Below, piece by piece: positions 11,815 through 22,424 of a DNA stretch of 64,000 nucleotides. The notes beneath the pieces were generated by a model. The model searched no databases and was not told the origin of the DNA. It saw only the letters and a program-made list of their open reading frames with translations. How positions within the stretch are numbered: position 1 is the first letter of the stretch; each line of letters starts with the position of its first letter. The DNA lies in contig VDFB02000003.1 of NCBI GenBank assembly GCA_007258455.2, forward strand, positions 44,822,077-44,886,076, in the 5' to 3' direction. Source of the DNA: Sequoia sempervirens. Taxonomy: Eukaryota; Streptophyta; Pinopsida; Cupressales; Cupressaceae. The translations under genes were made by a program, and so were the position numbers.

Positions 11815-12309
11815 AAAGAGATCCCAGCCCTAGATCAATTATGGAGTCTAAAATTTGATGGCTCTAAGCCCAAATCAGGAAGTGGAGCATGGGTGGAATT
11901 AACCAATCCAAAGGGGAAGACTTACTTTGCTTCCTATAGGCTACAATTTGGTTGCACGAACAACGTGGTAGAGTATGAAGCACTTGCTAGGGGCTTAATG
12001 TTTTCCCATCAGAAGAAGGTCACATCTCTTATGGTGATGGGGGACTCTGAAGTCATTATCAAACAGGTTTGCAACCAATATACTCTCCATAATAAAAGAT
12101 TGGCTGCTTATAGAAATAGAGTTTGGAATCTGATTGAGGACCTTGACGCTTTCAGAACTACTTTGATTCCTAGGGAACAAAATCAGATTGCAGATGCTTT
12201 GGCAGTTACTGCTAGTACTTTGGAGCCTATGCAGGAATCCAAATTGAAAATATTTTCAGTTGAACTAGTTTCAATCCCAGTAGTCCCTGATAATGTTCAG
12301 AATTTTTAG
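11815..12309 (+). pseudogene. Extra RNase H-like domain upstream of RT
   Basis: The frame encodes LWSLKFDGSKPKSGSGAWVE, FGCTNNVVEYEALARGL, LMVMGDSEVIIKQV and IPREQNQIADALAV. These are the four blocks of a type-1 RNase H of the RVT_3 or archaeal-like kind, with the expected acidic residues visible: Asp in FDGS, Glu in EYEAL, Asp in GDSE and Asp in IADAL. It lies before the RT, in the same frame, and is distinct from the ordinary RNase H after RT at about 13600. A TAG follows at about 12307. Confidence 0.75.
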
Positions 12310-12438
12310 GTCTTTGATGACAACCAACACATACTTTCCTTCTTGGAAAGTTCAGATGTCTTTGAAGGGCATATCATAGATGAATAAGATAGAGATTAGG
12401 GAGAATGGGACCCTAAAGGTTGTGATACGAAAGGAGTA

Positions 12439-13350
12439 ATGAACTTAAAGAGTAACAGCATCCCCAAGGGGATGGTAGCATTAGAAAGAATATTTGATTC
12501 TGATCCTCAGGCTCAGGAGAGAGTGCCAATGGAAAGTGAAGGAGGGAAGTATGAATCTATTAATCTGGCTGATTTGGGTTCCAAAAGAAATGTCCTTATA
12601 GGCAAGACTTGCCCTGAGGAGATCAAAACTGAAATAATTAAGGTGTTGAAAGAAGATATTGCAGCAATTTCTTGGAGTTATGAAGATTTGAAGACTTTTG
12701 ACACCTCTGTGATCACACACACAATACCGCTGAATTCAGAAGCCAATCCCTTTCGTCAAAAGCAGCACCCGGTTAACGCTTTGATTGAACCATTAATACA
12801 GAAGGAAGTGCAAAAAATTTTATCAGCAAGAATCATCTTCCCAGTAAGGCACTCCATGTGGGTTGCCAATCTAGTTCCAGTACGTAAGAAAAGTGGGGAG
12901 ATCAGGTTGTGTGTTGACTTCAAGAACCTAAACAAAGCCTTAGAGAAGGATAACTATCCACTTCCTTCTCTTGATGAGGTATTACAAACTATCAATGAAT
13001 CTCAGATGATGTCATTCTTAGATGGCTATTTTGGGTATAACCAAGTGCTTGTCAGCTATGAGGACAGGATGAAAACTGCCTTCACTATAAAATGGGGAAC
13101 ATTTGCCTATCGACGCATGCCATTTGGCCTCATTAACGCTGGAGCTACCTTTCAACGTGCAATGGATATGGCTTTTAAAGATTTGATAGGTAAGTGTATT
13201 ATTATATATGTGGATGACTTGACAATCTTTTCCAAGAAGAGAAAGGATCATGTTGCTGATTTAGCAAAGGTCCTTAAGAGATGTATCACCTATGGAGTAT
13301 CTCTAAACCCCAAGAAATGTGTCTTTGGAGTTCTAAAGGGAAACTTCTAG
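12439..13350 (+). pseudogene. Gypsy reverse transcriptase
   Basis: A 303-codon open stretch holds the RT blocks in order: PLIQKEVQKILSARIIFPV, VPVRKKSGEIRLCVDFKNLN, MSFLDGYFGYNQV, FAYRRMPFGLINAGATFQRA, then the catalytic IIIYVDDLTIFSK, and NPKKCVFGV at the end. The catalytic YVDD box is intact. The best-preserved part of the element, it ends at a TAG after GNF at 13350, where the thumb region should continue. RT copies the element RNA into cDNA in cytoplasmic particles. Confidence 0.9.
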
Positions 13351-13990
13351 GGCATGTGATATTGATCAGAAAGAGGAATATCCATAGATCCTGATAGAGT
13401 CGAGGCCATTTTGAAATTGACGATGCCAGGAAGTAAAAAGGAGATGAGGTCCCTCTTCAAGAGGATTACTTTTGTAAGGAAGTTCATAACAGGGTTTGCA
13501 GAAATTGTCAAACCCCTCAACGAGATGATGAAGAAAGATGCTAAAATTGAATGGAGCAATGAGGCTAAATCTACATTTTTGCAGATTAAGCAATTAATAT
13601 CTGAGGCACCGGTCTTGACCAGCCCAGATTACCTAAAGCCCTTTTATATTTATTCATTTGCATCTGATCATTCATGTGCAGTAGTCCTAACACAACGCAT
13701 AGGTGGAGGAGATGAACGACCAATTTCCTTCATGAGCTCACCATTCAAGAATGCAGAAGTTAGGTACCCACCCTTGGAAAAATAGGCCTTTTCATTGGTA
13801 CGAGCAGTAAAAAATTTAGGCATTACATTTTTAGAAGCCAAGTTATTACTATAGTGCCTGATCCAGCGATTAAGTCTCTCCTTATGCAAAGCGAATTAGG
13901 GGAAAGAAGAGGAAAATGGATGGCTATCCTGCAAGAGTATGATTTAGAGATCCATCCAATGAAACTTGTTTGAGGACAAGGTTTATCAAA
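13351..13990 (+). pseudogene. Gypsy RT thumb and RNase H domain
   Basis: 13411-13785 continues the pol frame with GSKKEMRSLFKRITFVRKFI, APVLTSPDYLKPFYIYSFAS, ISFMSSPFKNAEVRYPPLEK and then, after a TAG, AFSLVRAVKNLG. This is the RT-connected RNase H of gypsy elements (RT_RNaseH_2 type). The downstream half (about 13850-13990) is broken by further stops and a frameshift, because the integrase that follows is in another frame. Confidence 0.75.
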
Positions 13991-14189
13991 GGCCATGACA
14001 GATGTTGACAAGAATATTACCTGTCAGCAATATACTATGCACTCATTCACCAAAGACCCATGGTATACTGACTTGATTTTTCTCCTTCTCAATAACAGAT
14101 GCCCAAAAGGAATGAATGCTACCTAGAGGAGGGCACTGAGGATGAAGAGTGCTCATTACATGCTCAAAGGAGGGGCTCTATACAGAAGA

Positions 14190-15296
14190 AATTATGAGGG
14201 GGTTTACCTGCGATGTCTGGATCAGCAAGAAGCCAAGCATGCCATGGTTGAATTCCACGGTAGGCATGGCATAGGACATAGATAAACAAATTATTTGGCC
14301 CATCAAATCCTCAGGTCAGGATATTATTGGCCCCATGTGTTCAAAGATGCACATCGACACGTTAGGACATGTCAGAATTCTGCATCAAAAGAGTGTAATC
14401 CAGCAATGCCTCTACAACCAGTATATGAGATAAGACTGTTTGCCCAATGGGCACTGGATTTTGTTGGGGTGATTAATCATAATTCTTTTGCAGGACATAA
14501 ATTTGCTACAGACTATTGCACCTGTTGGACTGAGGCTCAACCATGCAAGAACAACACCACTGAGGTGGTTATCAAATTTCTTACTGAAAACATTGTTACT
14601 AGGTTTGGAGTGCCGTTCGCCCTGGTATGTGACAATGGCCCTGCCTTTTCATCTGTTGAATTCATACAATGGGCTTACGAACATAAAATCATTTTGAAAT
14701 ATTCCTCTAACTATTATCCTCAGGGAAATGGTGTAGCAGAATCTACTAAGAAGAATCTGTTAGAAGTGATAAAGAAATTACTTGAAAGTAATCCTAGGGA
14801 CTGGCATACCTAGTTAAGATTTTCCTTATGGGCAGATCAAATCTGTATTAAGGTTTCTCTAGGAAATTCCCCTTTTAAATTAGTCTATGGCCAAGATCCA
14901 GTTTTCCCCATACTCTTACAGATACCTTTTCTTAAGTTCATGCATGACTTTTATACAAAAGATGATCGGATTGAGGTAAGATTAAATAACCTTTTAAATA
15001 TGGAAGAATAGAGGGACGCTACTCTACAATAGTTTTTCAAGCATCAGGTTGTTGTCAAACGTTGGTTTGAAAAAAGAGCTAAGATTAAGGCATTCAGAAT
15101 CTCAGATCTGGTGTTGCTGTGGGATAAGGCTAAGGAGAAAAAGGGCGATCACCAGAAATTTGATAGACTCTGGCTAGGTCCGTATCAAGTAGCTGAGATC
15201 TTGGGTGAGAACGCTTTTCGATTGACCACCTTGACAGGAGAACATGTTCTATTTCCGGTCAATGGGCAGTTTCTCAAACATTACTTCGGATCGTAA
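14190..15296 (+). pseudogene. Gypsy integrase
   Basis: It begins with a decayed zinc-binding HHCC region (VYLRCLDQQEAKHAMVEFH, ILRSGYYWPHVFKDAHRHV, CQNSA, the last Cys missing). The open stretch 14295-14813 carries the catalytic core: Asp in WALDFVGVIN, Asp in VCDNGPAFSS and Glu in GNGVAESTKKNLLEVIKKL. The C-terminal domain at 15111-15296 reads DKAKEKKGDHQKFDRLWLGP and ends FPVNGQFLKHYFGS. There is no chromodomain, which places the element in the non-chromovirus (Tat/Athila-like) branch. Stops at about 14811 and 15010 interrupt the frame. Confidence 0.85.
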
Positions 15297-16316
15297 AGGT
15301 TTGAGTTTCTGAATTAGTTGTATATATGTATTCTGTGTAATTATTGGTTATTTGCTTCTGTTAGTTGTTTTTTTCTTTTTTTTCTTTCTCTTTGTTTCCT
15401 TTGTTGTTTTGTTTCTATTTTTGTTTTCTTCTTTGGGGATTCTCTTTTCTTTCCATCTTTAAAATATTGGGGTTTTTATTCAAAGAATGCTGTGGGCACT
15501 AGGAGAGAAATTGGTTTAGGAATTTTTAGGCATATATGTCAAAAGATTTTGTTCTAAAGCTCATGCCTTATGGTCATTTTAGCATGAGTCAGAAAGCTAT
15601 TAGGAGTAAGGTATATTGTAGATAACCTCTTGAAATATCATTGAAATCTGTCACAAAATAGATAAAATATCCGACTATAAAGTGCCTATTCATCTCAAAG
15701 TGATTATATCTTCGATTCAAGTGAAAAATCTATTTCCTCAAAACTGTCATAGGATCCACTATAGTTCTCAACCCACATCTCAGACTATAAATGTCTTTGT
15801 ATTAAGAAGGGTTTTGAAAATAATTTTTCACAAGAAAAGCTTGTAAAAGAAATAAGAAAAGAGAAGCACTAAAAAATAAAAGGAAAACTCAATACTAAAT
15901 GGGTAATTCAAGTATCTCTATCGGGGCTATGGACGCCTGACTGGTAGTAGAGCAATGCTTTGAGAGAACTAGATGTATCTCCATCGGGGCTATGGATGCT
16001 TGACTGGTAGCAGAGTAATACCCATGATTCCATTGCACGACAGTCGAAGGACTCAACCCATGTAGCTTGGATTGTAGATATAGTTGTTTAGGTGTGGAGA
16101 AAGCTCAAGTAAATAAGGATGCACCATAAACATGCACACACTCAGATTCAAGCAGTAGTTTATGATGGTTCTACATTTGAGATTCCAACTCAACTTTACT
16201 TAAATATTCTGATCACACTTAAGTTAACATGTCTCATTAATTATAAGTTTTGGGGTGACTGAATTCTTCAATATCTTAAAAATGGGTAAACCATTTTCCC
16301 CAGCCAAGTTGCCATT
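15297..16316 (+). other. Gypsy 3' untranslated region
   Basis: About 1 kb without supported coding lies between the integrase stop and the 3' LTR. It has a long T-rich run at 15365-15470 and a pair of direct repeats at 15912-16020. No polypurine tract is obvious at its end. Confidence 0.6.
15912..16020 (+). repeat. Direct duplication, period 63 bp, in the gypsy 3' region
   Basis: The core CGGGGCTATGGACGCCTGAC at 15912-15957 returns as CGGGGCTATGGATGCTTGAC at 15975-16020. Both are followed by TGGTAG and a similar AGAGNAAT tail. The motif is much more GC-rich than its surroundings. Confidence 0.7.
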
Positions 16317-16984
16317 TGTTATGCCTTGCATAGCCACCCCATTTTATTTTATTTTGGAACAAAATGGGTCCCCCCTTTTCTTTTGTTTTTTTCACCTTTG
16401 GTTGTTTGGTTGGGTCTTAGGAGTTGTTTGTTTTGCTCCTAAGTCTATCTTTTGCTCTAGCAGAGGTGGGTCCAAAACCAAATCTAAATACGAAACTCTT
16501 TCAATGTTTCTAGTTCGGATATAGTTCCAACTCTAACTCCGCCTTCTCTTTTGTTTCTCCTTTGTTCTATTGGTTGTTTTCAACAAAATCTTGGGTTGGC
16601 CCATCCTCTTGTTTGTTGGTCGTTTCCTTGTGTTTTGTTTGTTTGCTCGCGTGGAAGCGGAACCAGGATTGGAACAGAAGTATGAAATTTCAAGTTTCCA
16701 TTTTATGTTCCGGTCCCAACTCCGTCTCCGCTTGTTTCCTTTGTCATTTTCTTTGTTCCTTTGGGCCGGTTCTGGTGTTCGCTCTGGTCCCACTTCCCTT
16801 GTGTTGGTGTGTTTTTTTCTTTGCTTTTTGGTCGGGACCAGATCCAGACCTGGAATCGAACTTCCAACTTTGTGAAGTTCCATTTCGATTTTGTCTCTGC
16901 CCTGTCCTCTTGTGTTGTTTTTTGGTTGTTGTCCTTTTGTTAGAACCAGATCCGAAGTGGAAGTTGAATTTGGGAACTAACGAT

Positions 16985-17250
16985 TAGTTCTGGTCTGGTT
17001 CTCGTTCCGGTCCCACTTCCGACCCCATTTTAGTTCTAATCTGGTTCTCATTTCATTCCCACTTCTGACCCCATTTTAGTTCTGATCCGGTTCCCGTTCC
17101 GTTCCCACTTCTGACCCTGATTAGTTCTGATCTAGTTCTCATTTTGTTCTTGCTTCCGACCCCATTTTAGTTCTGATCCAGTTCCCATTCCGTTCCTACT
17201 TCTGACCCCATTTTGGTTCTTATCTAGTTCTGATCCCGGCCCCGCCACAT
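16985..17250 (+). repeat. Minisatellite inside the 3' LTR, unit about 50 bp
   Basis: This is the same degenerate array as at 6735-7005, at the homologous place in the second LTR, with private substitutions in each unit. Confidence 0.7.
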
Positions 17251-17533
17251 GATGAGAAATATCTTTTATGTCTAATACTTTTACAGTTCTGCCTCCGATA
17301 GAGGCATAGTTTGACTAAGTAAATATTATCTAAGGAGGATGGAGAAGGGATTATATGATTGAATAACTTGGATTTTTTGTTCATCTAATACATGAAGTTG
17401 TTGCAGGAATCAAGAAATGTTGGGGGCATCAGATGAGGCCTCTTAGAGAAGCCAACCATGTGAAACTTCTTGGAAAGGAGTTAGACCGAAGAAGATCAAG
17501 GTGGAGCAACTCCCGTATACCTTGAGATAAATT

Positions 17534-17773
17534 ATGCAAAAGGGAGATGATGGGGAGAATTTATTATTAGATCAGTTTATGGATATCAAGGAGGAGATAA
17601 GAATTGCTAGAAATGAGTTAATCAAGTTAAAGGAGATGCAAAGGTTGGTTTCTGCAGAATTTGAAAGGATCATATTTGAAGATGATTGGTTGGATGGACT
17701 TGATTTGGGTACTCTTCAACAAGTGTTCTCCAGTTATGACGAGTACATCCTTGAGCACTCAGTGCAAAAGTGA
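17534..17773 (+). CDS. 79-codon open frame inside the 3' LTR (doubtful coding)
   Basis: This is the partner of the frame at 7295-7534, with the same length and ends and 8 residue differences (for example RLVSAEFERI here against RLVYVEFERI there). It has no known domain, and no sign of constraint was found in the pairwise comparison. Confidence 0.25.
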   Translation: MQKGDDGENLLLDQFMDIKEEIRIARNELIKLKEMQRLVSAEFERIIFEDDWLDGLDLGTLQQVFSSYDEYILEHSVQK

Positions 17774-18834
17774 ACTAACTCTTTTCACCATACTCAATAT
17801 CTACTTTTCTCCTCTTTTTGTGGGTTTTGACATGAGCTCAACTCTGAGTTTGAGCCATTGGTTTCACTTTCTTTTTGGAATATCAGATTTCTTGTTGGCA
17901 CAATAGAGTAATCAGCCTTGGAACAAGGGTTTGTGAGTCCACTTCTGTGTTCAGTTCCAGTTCCATTAATTGTGGATCTTGGTTGATAATTGAGAAACTT
18001 GTGCATGTGACACCCTATATGTATTATTACCTGTTCTACTTTGTAAAGTTTGGCTAATTGAAGAAAGATCAGCCACCTGATGATAGAAAATAGAGATTAG
18101 ATTTAGGATTTCTATGTTTTAGGAGAGAGAGACTCTAAAAGTTTAGTAAAACTTGGTTATTTTATAGTTTTTTTCATACATTTTTATGTTATGCTTTTAA
18201 AGTTTGGATCTATTTTGATAAGGTTAATGGTACATGATCAATCCATACGCCAATGATTTTTGTTGTGCTTAATTATTTTTTATTTGATGAAAGTCAATAG
18301 AAGGAACTGGATTCAAGATTATATCATTGGATTATCTGTGGATGAAGTTGTTATCGTATTCATTTGATCTGTGTTTTAGATGATGAGTGAGTGATTTGTT
18401 TGAAGCAAGTTTAGTGAATGTTGATGGTATTTGAATTAGCATTATGGATGTATGCAGTAGCATAGTTTATTCTATGGATTGCATCTTGCTATAGTTGTGG
18501 TTAGGTGGGATAAACACTCATTATTGATATGCATGTCTGGATATGTAAGAATTTTACTCATGTTTCTTTGATTTGAAGCTCTGATTCATCTTTTTCTTTT
18601 ATTTAAACCCCCCCTCCAACATAGACTAATTGATGCTATGCAGTCCTATTCCTTGTTACCAGCAAAGGACCCTTGAACATTATAGTTATATCAACCACTG
18701 AGTGATATCAACATAATTGAGAACCAATTACCAGGACCTTGGGAGTTAGGTTACCATGTGTTATCTTTCTCTTTAAGGAGAAATAGAATAGTAATATTCT
18801 ATTTAATGTTGTTGTGTTGTTTTGACCCTCAACA

Positions 18835-19040
18835 GATGGTCCATCTTGAACACTCTATTTTTTGCATAATTGATCTTATAACTTAGAGTATATATCTCTT
18901 AAACTCTTATCTTTTTCTATTTATTTGAGATTATTGTTAGAGCAAGATTCACAAAGCATCGCCATTATTGTCACATTTGATAAAATTTGAAGGTTCCATT
19001 TTTTTTTGTAAGGTCCCTTGCAATTACCAGCGGTCCAACA
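18835..19040 (+). repeat. Outer retroelement 3' LTR, right part
   Basis: This resumes the sequence interrupted at 6077: GATTGG lies before the insertion and GATGGTCCATC after it. I take CAGCGGTCCAACA at about 19028-19040 as the possible LTR end because it finishes in CA, but no partner LTR is present to confirm it. 19041-19190 holds nothing I can name. Confidence 0.35.
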
Positions 19041-19373
19041 TTTCACATTATCACTAAGTTGTTTGTTGTATTGTCAAGACTTGACATTAGAGACCTTGGG
19101 GTTTTTTCTTGAGGCTCGCTGATAGAAATTTACCTTTCAAGGGAGATAGGATACTTGTATTATTTCTAAGTTGTTGCAGTGCTAAAAACACCATGAATAG
19201 TCACCAAGGTAGACCTTACCAAATTTTCCTTCTTGGTAAAATTTGAAAACTTCCTGGCATGAAGTGGCATGAAAATAAGCATTGAAATCCAACACCTACA
19301 CATCAACTATAGTTTCACTTGTAGATAAAACTAATGCACCTACATCCTCCTTATATGTTGCATTTACCCTATT

Positions 19374-20085
19374 TTATTTTGAATGACTTTTCACCTTCTT
19401 AAATGACCAATAATTCTTCTTTATGTGGCCTTCCTTGCCACAAAACGAACAACCACTATTTTTTCCTCTTGAATTCAAATCTCTTGTTGGAATTTGATCT
19501 TCCTCTATGGTTATGCTTTCCTCTTTCTTGTGATCTCCCCTACAGCCGATTATCAAAGGGTCCCCTGATAAAGTTCCTTGATTCTTCCTCCTCATATCCC
19601 CACTGAGAAGATTTCTGACAACATCATCAAATTTTAATACACTTCCCTTCTTTCTAGACATTGAGTTGTTGATAGGAAAACAACTCCTTCCCAACTATTA
19701 GGTAGAGAGCACAACAACAAAATTGCATTAACTTCATCATCTAGGTTCATGCCCACATAAATTAATTGGATGATTAATGTGTTAAATTCATTTAAGTGGT
19801 TTGACACATTTCCTCCTCCTCTCATCTTCATATTGTAAAATGTTTTCATGAGAAAAAAATTATTTGACATGAAAGCCATCTCATACATATTAATTAGAAA
19901 TTTTTTCCCATAATCCTTTCATTGTTTTCTCTATTGCAACATTAAATAGCACATTATTAGATAGAGAAAGAATAATCATTTCCATTGCCTTCTAGTCTAA
20001 TTTCTCCCAGTATTCATCAACCATTGCAGTTGGCTTCTTTTCTTTGCCTTTTAGCATGATTGAGAGATTTCTTTGAATGAACACT
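19374..20085 (-). pseudogene. Copia gag, copy 1
   Basis: Two overlapping frames (19634-19888 and 19374-19694) give MYEMAFMSNNFFLMKTFYNM, VSNHLNEFNTLIIQLIYVGM, ILLLCSLPNSWEGVV and a nucleocapsid knuckle CSFCGKEGHIKKNYW. This is the UBN2-type gag of plant copia elements. The knuckle should be CX2CX4HX4C, but its last Cys is Tyr, and there is a frameshift at about 19650-19690, so it is dead. Upstream, 19890-20085 is still homologous to gag but full of stops. Confidence 0.75.
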
Positions 20086-20192
20086 TCCATTTGTAACTTT
20101 TGGACATTCTAAAGTTTTGTACTAATAATTTTTCAATTCTCCATTTATCTATCTCTTCCATCTTTGCTCAATTTCCCCACAACTTCTCCTTT

Positions 20193-20204
20193 GATATGAT
20201 ACCA
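20193..20204 (-). promoter_or_regulatory. Primer-binding site of copia copy 1 (initiator tRNA-Met type)
   Basis: On the minus strand, TGGTATCATATC follows the LTR end by two bases. Plant copia elements typically prime from the 3' end of initiator tRNA-Met; nine of the first ten bases fit, with decay after that. Confidence 0.6.
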
Positions 20205-20206
20205 AT

Positions 20207-20602
20207 TGTTAAATAATCATGCAATTTAAAATGAAGTGAACATCACAAACACCAAATAAAAGAAAAGCACAATACAATAAATGACACATATATTACATGG
20301 TTCGACAATATGGCTACATCCACAAGAAAGGCATGCACAATATCTTTATTGTAGAACAACAACAAATACAATTTTTTAGATTTGGTGCCTATTACAATTA
20401 ATAATCCCCAATATATAGAAGTGATTTGGGGAATGGAAAAATTGAAGAGGCATGGAATGTGAAGGGGTAGAGTATGTTGGACTTCACATACACAACAATA
20501 TTCTCCCATACTTCTTGTACAAATTTATTAAGCTTTCCCATACTTCTTGTATGAATTTTTTAAGCTTCCAAGTTGGGGTTGATTTCCTGTATATATATGA
20601 CA
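20207..20602 (-). repeat. Copia 5' LTR, copy 1
   Basis: Bounded on the minus strand by TGTCATATATATACAGG at its start and TTATTTAACA at its end, about 396 bp. Directly downstream, plus-strand 20193-20204 reads on the minus strand as TGGTATCATATC, close to the initiator-Met tRNA primer-binding site TGGTATCAGAGC. Confidence 0.7.
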
Positions 20603-20619
20603 TTGATAGTAATAAGAGA

Positions 20620-20780
20620 GTCAATATTAATAGATATATTAAAAATATTAATATTATATAATATTAAATTATTAATATATTAATATTATATAATATTATT
20701 AATATATTAATATTATATAATATTATTAATATATTAATATAAATTATTGTATTATAATATAATATAATTAGAGTTAATGT
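20620..20780. repeat. AT-only tandem repeat, unit about 32 bp
   Basis: At least three near-identical units are built from AATATTATATAATATTATT. The related sequence in the second duplicated block (31255-31350 and 31549-31620) is split by a SINE-like insertion. Confidence 0.7.
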
Positions 20781-21299
20781 AAAGATTACAATTAAAGATT
20801 ATAATTTATTAATATAAAACTACATATAAATTAGTTTGAGAAGGATATCTTTCACTTTTATATAGATTTTTTAAAGATATATATATGTTAATTTATCAAT
20901 ATATAATAAAATAACTTGATTTATACATAAATTAACTTCGTTTTGAAAATAAATTTATTTTTGTCATGTCTTTTAATGCTTGTAACACATGACATAAACC
21001 CATCCAAAGTGGGAAAATAGAAGGAAAACCTATTCATCACTATGTGATGGGCTTTTGCCTTTAGAAAAATATAAAGTTTACTTCAAAAACTTGAAATTTA
21101 CCCCTTCTCAAATATTTGATGGTTACATGTTTAGTCTTTACAAGTAAAAATAAAGTTTATTTTAAATCATATTTACATATATAAAATACAAAAAATTTAG
21201 TTGGTAATGACATAATATGATTGTTAATGTCATCAGCAAATTCAAACTCTTATGAAATGTTATTGTTGTGTGTTAGACCAAACCAATTCATAACTAATT

Positions 21300-21860
21300 T
21301 GACCAATAAAATTGAGTGTGAATATTCTCGAATCTGGCGTTCGTAGGTGGGGGGAATTATAGGCCCGTGGGGAAGGGGGGGAGGTGGCGATGGCGCGGGG
21401 CGCAACAAGAAGCTGCATGAAATGCAAGTCGTCCTGTCCATCAATATCTGAAATTCCCTTCCTTATCGGGAGATGCTCGGCCGGACCTCGACTTACTCGA
21501 ACCGAATATACCCTGCTTGCAGTTCTTCCTATCGGTTCAATCGACAACTTTAGAGTAGAGATTCAATATCGGTTGTTGCCTCCCCCTCGCCCGATCCAAG
21601 TATTGGCGCCTCACTTTAGAATGGTCTCATCTTGCGGAAAGAAGAGTTTTTTTTTCGATTTTGGCCACTGCTTCGAGTTTCTGACGGTAGACACCGTTTT
21701 AAAAATTTCTCGATCTTGTTGGCTGTTGCTTGTTTGATTCAGACGGCTTGCGGAAATTATTTTTGCTCTAGTTAATTTGTATTTCGACACCGGCGCTTTT
21801 AGTCTATCTCTCACAAAGGAACCAGCCGATACCGTCTTTCAGTATAGATTCTTCTATATG
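21300..21860. other. GC-rich conserved patch, copy 1 (possible promoter or exon)
   Basis: GC and CpG content are far above the neighbourhood, and the patch is strongly conserved with 32215-32740. An open frame exists on each strand, but a 3-base and a 5-base difference between the copies keep neither frame clearly intact. On the minus strand of copy 2 a canonical donor GATG/GTAAGT follows GGGAATTTCAGATATTGATG; copy 1 has lost it through a short deletion. It could be a 5' exon plus promoter of an unrecognised gene. I assign no function. Confidence 0.3.
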
Positions 21861-22296
21861 TTCAGTTAATTTATGTTGTATTCAATTTAATTGACCGTCG
21901 ATTTATGACAGAGATAGAGACAGAGAAAAAGAAGATAGGAACTCTATAAGATTTCAATGAAGAAATCGCTGCTTAACATGCCATCAAATCGACTCTTCTA
22001 GGGTCATTCTTCTGTCAAGATTATGTGAAGGTGTTTAAAGTTAAAAGCACGGAAACATAAATTGAAATAGAAGGCTGAAAAATATGTTTCTTTGAGCCAT
22101 TATTAATTTTTTTTTGACAAAGTGACTTTTTCATGCACGAAAATGCGATCAAGAATGTAATGATGTCAACATTATTTTGTTGTAAGAGAATTTTGCACCC
22201 AACAGAAAACTAGGCACTGGATCACCGTTCAGCATAACATTCATCTGAATGAATCGCCACTATTCTTTTTAGCTTATTCAAATATTCACGCATCCT

Positions 22297-22302
22297 TTAT
22301 TA
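22297..22302 (-). terminator. Possible polyadenylation signal of peptide gene, copy 1
   Basis: AATAAA on the minus strand lies about 125 bases after the TAA stop. Copy 2 has a changed sequence here, so the signal is not conserved. Confidence 0.3.
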
Positions 22303-22424
22303 ATAACTAAGATCATGACCAAAGTGTCATTATTACATGGGTGACAGGTTTGATGACAATGAATTTGGAATTAAATCGAAACAATATGCTATTCTACGAC
22401 CTCTCTCCAGTTTAAATCTACTGG

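Larger units (their letters stand above)
6078..18834 (+). mobile_element. Nested Ty3/gypsy LTR retrotransposon, non-chromovirus type
   Basis: Two long direct repeats bound the element: 6078-8588 and 16317-18834. Both begin TGTTATGCC and end in CCCTCAATA or CCCTCAACA. Between them, on the plus strand, lie gag, protease (inverted), an extra RNase H, RT, RNase H and integrase. From about 8656 to 13785 the coding sequence stays in one frame, interrupted by stops, so the ancestor probably made one Gag-Pol polyprotein. There is no chromodomain after the integrase. The flanks (ATTGG at 6073-6077, GATGG at 18835-18839) are similar but not an exact target duplication. The LTRs differ by about 6% over a 240-base sample, so the insertion is not recent. 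Confidence 0.9.
16317..18834 (+). repeat. Gypsy 3' LTR
   Basis: This is a 2518-bp partner of 6078-8588. It ends with CA (CCCTCAACA), whereas the 5' copy ends TA, a point change in the 5' copy. No clean polypurine tract is visible immediately upstream; the closest candidate is the run around 16280. Confidence 0.88.
19190..20602 (-). mobile_element. Ty1/copia element, copy 1: 5' end only (LTR, PBS, gag, start of protease)
   Basis: On the minus strand, in order from 20602: a short LTR (20207-20602), a primer-binding site, gag and the first part of protease, then truncation near 19190 against the outer element. It is homologous to the longer copy 2 at 26940-31017, and the two lie at the start of the same duplicated block. 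The polymerase half is absent here. The fragment cannot move by itself. Confidence 0.75.
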
